Source: Chlorobaculum sp. MV4-Y (GTDB lineage Bacteria > Bacteroidota > Chlorobiia > Chlorobiales > Chlorobiaceae). From it: a DNA stretch of 64,000 nt. The position numbers were made by a program, and so were the translations under genes. Location: the NCBI RefSeq assembly GCF_025244685.1, contig NZ_CP104202.1, forward strand, positions 994,323 through 1,058,322, read 5' to 3'. This document shows positions 59,769 through 64,000 of this stretch, in pieces (the stretch's first letter is position 1; the number at the start of each line of letters is the position of its first letter). The notes beneath the pieces are model-generated. The model was not told where the DNA came from and ran no database searches. It saw only the letters and a list, made by a program, of their open reading frames with translations.

Positions 59769-60803
59769 ATGTCGAAACGCAGCGTCAAACCGTTCATCCC
59801 GGCACTCTCCCTTTTGTTCGCCCTTCTGGCGGGGAGCCTTATCATCGCCACCACCGGCAGTAACCCGATCGAGGTATACCAGAAGATGCTCCGTGCGACC
59901 TTCACCTCCGGCTACGGTATCGGGCAGGTACTCTTCCGGGCAACAACGCTGATTTTCACCGGCCTCGCCGTAGCGCTGCCGTTCCGGGTGCGGCTCTTCA
60001 ACATCGGCGGCGAGGGACAGCTTCTCATAGGCGCTTTCGCCGCCGCCCTCTGTGGCATCGCTCTTCCGTCAGGCACGCCCGCGCTCGTCGCCGCGCCCGC
60101 GCTGATACTCGCGGCCAGCGCAGCTGGCGCCGGATGGGCGATGGTCGCCGGATGGTTAAAGGTTCGGCGTGGCGTCAACGAGGTGATTTCAAGCATCATG
60201 CTGAACTTCATCGCCCTTGCAATTACAGGTTACCTGCTCACCAACCGCTTCGCCGTTCCTTCGACCGTGCACACACCCGCCATCGTCGCCGGAGGATGGC
60301 TACCCGATTTCGATGCGCTCTTCGACCTCGGTTGGCACTCCCCCGCCAACCTGTCGCTCTTCATTGCCCTCGCCGTCACTGCCGGAGCCGCCGTGCTGCT
60401 CTACCGCTCGCGCTACGGCTACGATATGATCGCCTCGGGGCTGAATCCCGACGCCGCCCGCCACGCAGGAATCAGCACCAATCGACACATATTCGGCGCG
60501 ATGGCGATGGGCGGCGCGATGGCGGGCCTGGCCGCCTCGAACCTCGTGCTCGGCTACAAACACTGGTTCGAGGCTGGTCTCTCCACCGGAGCCGGCTTCA
60601 TGGGCATCGCCGTCGCCCTGCTCGCCGGAACCAACCCCGCCGGAATCATTGTCGCTGCGCTCCTTTTCGCCTGGCTCGACTATGGCGGCCTCGCGGTCAA
60701 CACACTCGTGCCTAAAGACATCTTCATGATGGTGCAGGCGATCACCATCCTCTCCATCATCAGTATCCCTGCCCTCTTCAAAAACAGGCTAAAGGAAAAT
60801 TGA
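59769..60803 (+). CDS. BMP-type ABC transporter permease (YufP-like)
   Basis: 344 residues, about 8-10 hydrophobic helices. RVRLFNIGGEGQLLIGAFAAALCG, VRRGVNEVISSIMLNFIALA and ASNLVLGYKHWFEAGLSTGAGF are typical of the first permease of BMP/YufOPQ uptake systems for nucleosides. The second permease and the lipoprotein do not follow: the next gene is unrelated. Confidence 0.9.
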   Translation: MSKRSVKPFIPALSLLFALLAGSLIIATTGSNPIEVYQKMLRATFTSGYGIGQVLFRATTLIFTGLAVALPFRVRLFNIGGEGQLLIGAFAAALCGIALPSGTPALVAAPALILAASAAGAGWAMVAGWLKVRRGVNEVISSIMLNFIALAITGYLLTNRFAVPSTVHTPAIVAGGWLPDFDALFDLGWHSPANLSLFIALAVTAGAAVLLYRSRYGYDMIASGLNPDAARHAGISTNRHIFGAMAMGGAMAGLAASNLVLGYKHWFEAGLSTGAGFMGIAVALLAGTNPAGIIVAALLFAWLDYGGLAVNTLVPKDIFMMVQAITILSIISIPALFKNRLKEN

Positions 60804-61054
60804 GACCAAGGATGTTTCTGCAAAAAGGACAACAGTGAACATTCACGGTAACAATACTCGCCAGCTCAGGACAAACACGCAACTCTGCTTTTGCACATTC
60901 ACCATTATCATTATTGCAGGTTGGTGAAATTATGACGAACCCTCTTTACTCTGAGCAGTTGAATTGATTATCTTGCATTTACATTGGGCGCAGTTTTTTA
61001 TATGAACGCCCGGTTCCGGACGAAATAATTCATCGAAGAATATCTCTGAATACC
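60804..61054. other. Intergenic region, no gene seen
   Basis: Ordinary composition. TTGAAT..TTGCATTTACATTG near 60960 may be part of the promoter for the downstream gene, not placed with confidence. Confidence 0.3.
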
Positions 61055-61390
61055 ATGGCTAAAAAATCTACCGCCAAAGAGGCGCCAGAAGTAACGCCCG
61101 AAAAAAAGACGGCTAAAAAAGCCGCTGCAAGCGCTGAAACCAAACCGAAAGCTGCAAAATCAAAACCCGCAAAAATAGCTGCACCAGAAGAGGCTAAACC
61201 CGCCAAGGCTACCAAGCCGTGCAAAAAAGCAAGCCCCAAACCAATGGCTCCAGAAACCCCTGCCGCAAGCCCGGAGGAAGTCGAAGAGCATATCCGGGTC
61301 GCCGCCTACTACCGCTGGGTCGAACGAGGCATGTGCGATGGAGGACATGAAGAAGATTGGGCTGAAGCCGAGAAACAGATTAAGGGATAA
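61055..61390 (+). CDS. Lys/Ala-rich histone-H1-like protein with DUF2934 tail
   Basis: 111 residues. Residues 1-65 are Lys/Ala/Pro-rich (TPEKKTAKKAAASAETKPKA), like bacterial H1-type proteins that bind DNA non-specifically. Residues 75-110 form DUF2934 (VEEHIRVAAYYRWVERGM..EDWAEAEKQI). A nucleoid-associated role is an inference. A terminator follows. Confidence 0.75.
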   Translation: MAKKSTAKEAPEVTPEKKTAKKAAASAETKPKAAKSKPAKIAAPEEAKPAKATKPCKKASPKPMAPETPAASPEEVEEHIRVAAYYRWVERGMCDGGHEEDWAEAEKQIKG

Positions 61391-61413
61391 TCACGTTCTC
61401 AAATCTGACAATG

Positions 61414-61442
61414 AAAAAAGCCATTCGTCGAATGGCTTTTTT
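61414..61442 (+). terminator. Rho-independent terminator after the DUF2934 gene
   Basis: AAAAAAGCCATTCG-TCG-AATGGCTTTTTT is a strong hairpin 23 bases after the stop codon. Confidence 0.9.
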
Positions 61443-61502
61443 ATATTCAGGCTTTCTCAGTACTCGGCCGGAAGTTTCGTTTAACCCTTCGAGCGTTATT
61501 CA

Positions 61503-61682
61503 ATGCCATCACCCATGAAGTTTTTCACCTCCATTACTGAAAGCATCAAGCTTCTTTTCGCAGGTATCTGGCTCGTCTTCAGGATCATCCTCGAATACTT
61601 CGGCATCATCAGTGACGGCAATGACCGCACCACCGGCATCAAGGACATGCGCGAAGAGTACAAAAAGGCAAACTACCGCTAA
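61503..61682 (+). CDS. 59-residue single-helix membrane protein
   Basis: Reading from the ATG at 61503: MPSPMKFFTSITESIKLLF, a hydrophobic stretch AGIWLVFRIILEYFGI, then GNDRTTGIKDMREEYKKANYR and TAA. One membrane helix with a short charged tail. A second ATG lies 12 bases on. Too short for family assignment. Confidence 0.6.
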   Translation: MPSPMKFFTSITESIKLLFAGIWLVFRIILEYFGIISDGNDRTTGIKDMREEYKKANYR

Positions 61683-61845
61683 AAATCAAACAGCCGACCG
61701 GTCAATCACCTTTTCACAGAAGAGCTGACGGTCCAACGGATATGTTCCTGCACCTCCTGATCGCCAAACAGGCACAAAACCTTCAGTTTCCGCACATCTT
61801 CTCCAAACAGTGTCAGAGAGACATCCGAAACAAAGAGCTGATATT

Positions 61846-62730
61846 TCAGGATTTGCCGGATTGGAGTGGCACCAAATCAGCGCCGTTCATCAAAATCAGC
61901 GGCTGGCAAAAAACAGGCTCATCACATAGACGGAGTACAAACGCCACTTCTGAAAACGGAACGCGAATCGGTGTCAAAATGGATGCTACCGATACGATAA
62001 ACAGTCCATTGAAGATGTTGCTGCCCAAAACCGTGCCGAGACTGATCTCGTCGTGCCCTTTGATTTTGGAGAAAATAATGGATGCAAGCTCCGGAACGGT
62101 TGTTCCCAATGCCACGAAGGTCGAGCCGATGATGAAGTCGTCAACGCCGAAATCCCTGGCGATGCCGGCTGCGGAAAAGACAATCAGCTTTCCGGCAATG
62201 ATGAGCAGCATCATGCCGGAGATCGCTAAAATCCAGTACATCGCACTTCCTTTTCTTTTCGACCCGCCGCTCTTGTGCCGTCTGTGGTGAAGCGCCTGCA
62301 TGACAACCGAATAAAGCCATGTCGCGAAGATGCCAAGCAAGAAGACTCCTTCGAGCCGGTTGAGCGTATTGTCAATCAAGAAAATTCCGGTCAAAACCGG
62401 CGCGATGATGGCTATCCTCACATCGCGCTTCAACGTTTCAGCTGCAACAGGAATGCCGGATATGAGCAGAGCGATGCCGAGAACAAGCGATATATTGATG
62501 ATGTTGCTGCCAAGCGCGTTACCCAGAGATATCTGCGACTTACCGGCAAGTCCCGAGTTGACCGCCACGGAGAGTTCCGGGCTCGATGTCGCGAAGGCGG
62601 CAACCGTTACGCCGATAATTCCCGGCGGAATGCGCAGGGCGGTTGCTATGCCGACCGAGCCCCGGACGAAAAACTCTCCTCCGGTCGCAGCACAGGCAAT
62701 GCCGGCCAGCAAGAAAAGATAGTCACTCAT
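61846..62730 (-). CDS. CaCA-family Na+(K+)/Ca2+ exchanger-like, C-terminus altered
   Basis: 294 residues. Two alpha repeats: AAFATSSPELSVAVNSGLAGKSQ...LGNALGSNIINI and STFVALGTTVPELASIIFSKI...LGTVLGSNIFNG. Typical members have ~310-320 residues with a final pair of membrane helices, but here after SEVAFVL the sequence becomes polar and Cys-rich (RLCDEPVFCQPLILMNGAD). The +1 frame gives VYVMSLFFASR and stops. A C-terminal frameshift or truncation is likely. Probably exports Ca2+ if functional. Confidence 0.8.
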   Translation of the reverse strand: MSDYLFLLAGIACAATGGEFFVRGSVGIATALRIPPGIIGVTVAAFATSSPELSVAVNSGLAGKSQISLGNALGSNIINISLVLGIALLISGIPVAAETLKRDVRIAIIAPVLTGIFLIDNTLNRLEGVFLLGIFATWLYSVVMQALHHRRHKSGGSKRKGSAMYWILAISGMMLLIIAGKLIVFSAAGIARDFGVDDFIIGSTFVALGTTVPELASIIFSKIKGHDEISLGTVLGSNIFNGLFIVSVASILTPIRVPFSEVAFVLRLCDEPVFCQPLILMNGADLVPLQSGKS

Positions 62731-62800
62731 GTTTCATCTTCCTCCTGCCTGATCGGGTCATGACAGGCAAAGGTCAAAGTACCGACAAACAGCCCAGCGG

Positions 62801-63535
62801 TTAATTGGGGTTGCCGACAACGGCAATATCGACCGACTGGCCAAACTGAACCATCGCGTTTGCCGATGGCTTCTGGGAGACAACCGTGCCGGGGACCAGA
62901 AGATCAGAGTTTTCATAACTGATCTTCCCCAACAATAGGCCGTCTCTGACAATAACACTTCTTGCCTGATCGACCGACATACCGAGCACATCGGGCACGA
63001 TGACAAGCCGCATACCTGTCGGCTCCTGCTCGAGTTTGCCGACAATGAACGACACCTGGCTGCCGGACTTGAGCACCACATCGGGCGGTATGGACTGGCT
63101 GAGCACCCTGCCGTCCTGATCGGAATCGGAAACAACCTGCGTCTGGACCTCGGCGACGACCATTCCAAGCCGTTCGAGTTCCGTGCGCGCTTCCGCTTCA
63201 GTACGACCGACCAGATCCGGAACGGGATAGCTGGGCTTGTCCAAACGGTTAAGCACCAGAGTGATACTGCGTCCCGGCTTGACTATCGAACCGGGCTCGG
63301 GCACCTGATCGATGACCCGATCTGGAGGGACATCGGGCAAATAGCGCACATTATAACTCTTCATTGCATTCAAACCCGCCTTGCGCAATTCCCAGTTGGC
63401 AGCCTCATAGGTCATGTTCGTGACATTCGGAACAGTGGTCTGCGAGCCGCTTTCAGTATAGTACGGCAACAGGAATCTATCGACGGCGACAATGGCGATA
63501 ATAAACAGGAACAGAAATATCAGTACTTTTTTCAT
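62801..63535 (-). CDS. PASTA-domain membrane protein
   Basis: 244 residues. One N-terminal helix (LIFLFLFIIAIVAVDRFLL) then three PASTA repeats: VTNMTYEAANWELRKAGL, PDLVGRTEAEARTELERLGM and PDVLGMSVDQARSVIVRDGL. PASTA modules in periplasmic parts bind peptidoglycan or muropeptides. There is no kinase domain. It lies between the CaCA gene and the polyprenyl synthetase gene. Confidence 0.9.
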   Translation of the reverse strand: MKKVLIFLFLFIIAIVAVDRFLLPYYTESGSQTTVPNVTNMTYEAANWELRKAGLNAMKSYNVRYLPDVPPDRVIDQVPEPGSIVKPGRSITLVLNRLDKPSYPVPDLVGRTEAEARTELERLGMVVAEVQTQVVSDSDQDGRVLSQSIPPDVVLKSGSQVSFIVGKLEQEPTGMRLVIVPDVLGMSVDQARSVIVRDGLLLGKISYENSDLLVPGTVVSQKPSANAMVQFGQSVDIAVVGNPN

Positions 63536-63578
63536 CTTGGCTGACCGGTCTGAAAATGCTGGATTGGCGTTGGTTGAT

Positions 63579-64000
63579 TCAGTGCTGCCGCTTCATGACG
63601 AAATCGACAAGGAGCTGGAGGGAGCGTTTGGCATCGCTTTCGGGAAAACGGGCGAGCGACTCGACCGCTTTTGCGGCAAAGCCTTCGGCAACCTCGGCGG
63701 CGTAATCCAGCCCGCCCTTGCGGGTGACGAACTCGATCACTTCGCCGCTCCTGACCGAACGCTTCCGGGAGCTTTTCAGGATCGACTTGATCTTGTTCTG
63801 CTCCGATTTGTCCGATTGACGAAGAGCGTAGATCAGCGGAAGAGTAATCTTGCGATCCTTGATATCGATGCCGAGCTGCTTGCCGGTTTTTTTGGAGTCC
63901 CCGGTATAGTCGAGCAAGTCGTCCCTGATCTGGAAAGCGAGGCCGAGAAATTCGCCATAGCTTTTCAGGTTGGCGATCTTGTCTTCGGAGTCGGTGGAGC
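63579..64000 (-). CDS. Polyprenyl (isoprenoid) diphosphate synthase, 5' part beyond the window
   Basis: The C-terminal ~140 residues. The frame stays open to the window edge. It contains the second aspartate-rich motif (QIRDDLLDYTGD) and downstream GKQLGIDIKDRKITLPLIYAL of octaprenyl/heptaprenyl-type synthases. Makes the chain for quinones or carrier lipid. 43 bases upstream of the PASTA gene on the same strand. Confidence 0.93.
   Translation of the reverse strand, partial: STDSEDKIANLKSYGEFLGLAFQIRDDLLDYTGDSKKTGKQLGIDIKDRKITLPLIYALRQSDKSEQNKIKSILKSSRKRSVRSGEVIEFVTRKGGLDYAAEVAEGFAAKAVESLARFPESDAKRSLQLLVDFVMKRQH

Overview
The window looks like the chromosome of a green sulfur bacterium (Chlorobi, most like Chlorobaculum). 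It is GC-rich outside one AT-rich island. It carries a BchC-like bacteriochlorophyllide dehydrogenase gene, a c555-type cytochrome remnant, a short-chain dehydrogenase related to plant chlorophyll b reductases, tandem START-domain proteins and the usual Gram-negative envelope genes. The assignment rests on gene content and protein flavour only; no 16S gene is present. Nearly every gene is a recognisable chromosomal gene, and there is no prophage, insertion sequence or CRISPR array.

Layout. 0-8.5 kb: 3' part of a large FAD/Fe-S oxidoreductase, a small STAS-like protein behind a sigma-54-like promoter, an NYC1/NOL-like SDR, a CPA2 antiporter, an NlpC/P60 hydrolase and a YdcF-like protein. 8.5-15 kb: DNA-end processing genes sbcC, sbcD and rmuC, interrupted by a pair of inverted short repeats. 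15-17.7 kb: tRNA-Cys, a ferredoxin-nitroreductase fusion, and two adjacent decayed genes (cytochrome c and SRAP/YedK), each stopped at a conserved Trp codon. 17.8-23 kb: a five-gene minus-strand surface-sugar operon (flippase-like protein, glycosyltransferase-like protein, CMP-sugar synthetase, iron alcohol dehydrogenase, DegT aminotransferase) ending at a strong terminator. 23.5-30 kb: acyl-CoA ligase, mutY with a tiny ubiquitin-fold partner, then the classic ffh-rpsP-rimM-trmD-rplS translation cluster.

30-46.4 kb: heptose kinase, two START proteins, an S41 protease, a ~370-bp extremely AT-rich island, ridA, a thiamine operon (tenI-like, thiE, thiD), ugd, a coiled-coil lipoprotein with a lipase, pepA, a DHH phosphoesterase, a winged-helix regulator with a palindromic putative operator, rlmN with no ordinary start codon, an unknown gene with an apparent frameshift, and adk. 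46.5-64 kb: priA, DoxX and TPR proteins, aroQ, hslUV, rpoN, a DUF3109 protein, radA, a holin-like membrane protein, the BchC-like gene, an incomplete BMP-type ABC transporter, a histone-H1-like/DUF2934 protein, a 59-residue membrane protein, a CaCA exchanger, a PASTA protein and the 3' end of a polyprenyl synthetase gene.

No clearly new multi-gene defence or mobile system was found. The points most worth a second look are the CMP-amino-sugar cassette, the Tyr-to-His SDR, the two Trp-to-stop genes, the shared palindromic motif upstream of the antiporter and sbcD, the sigma-54-like site, the AT-rich island, and the reading-frame anomalies at rlmN and the gene before adk.
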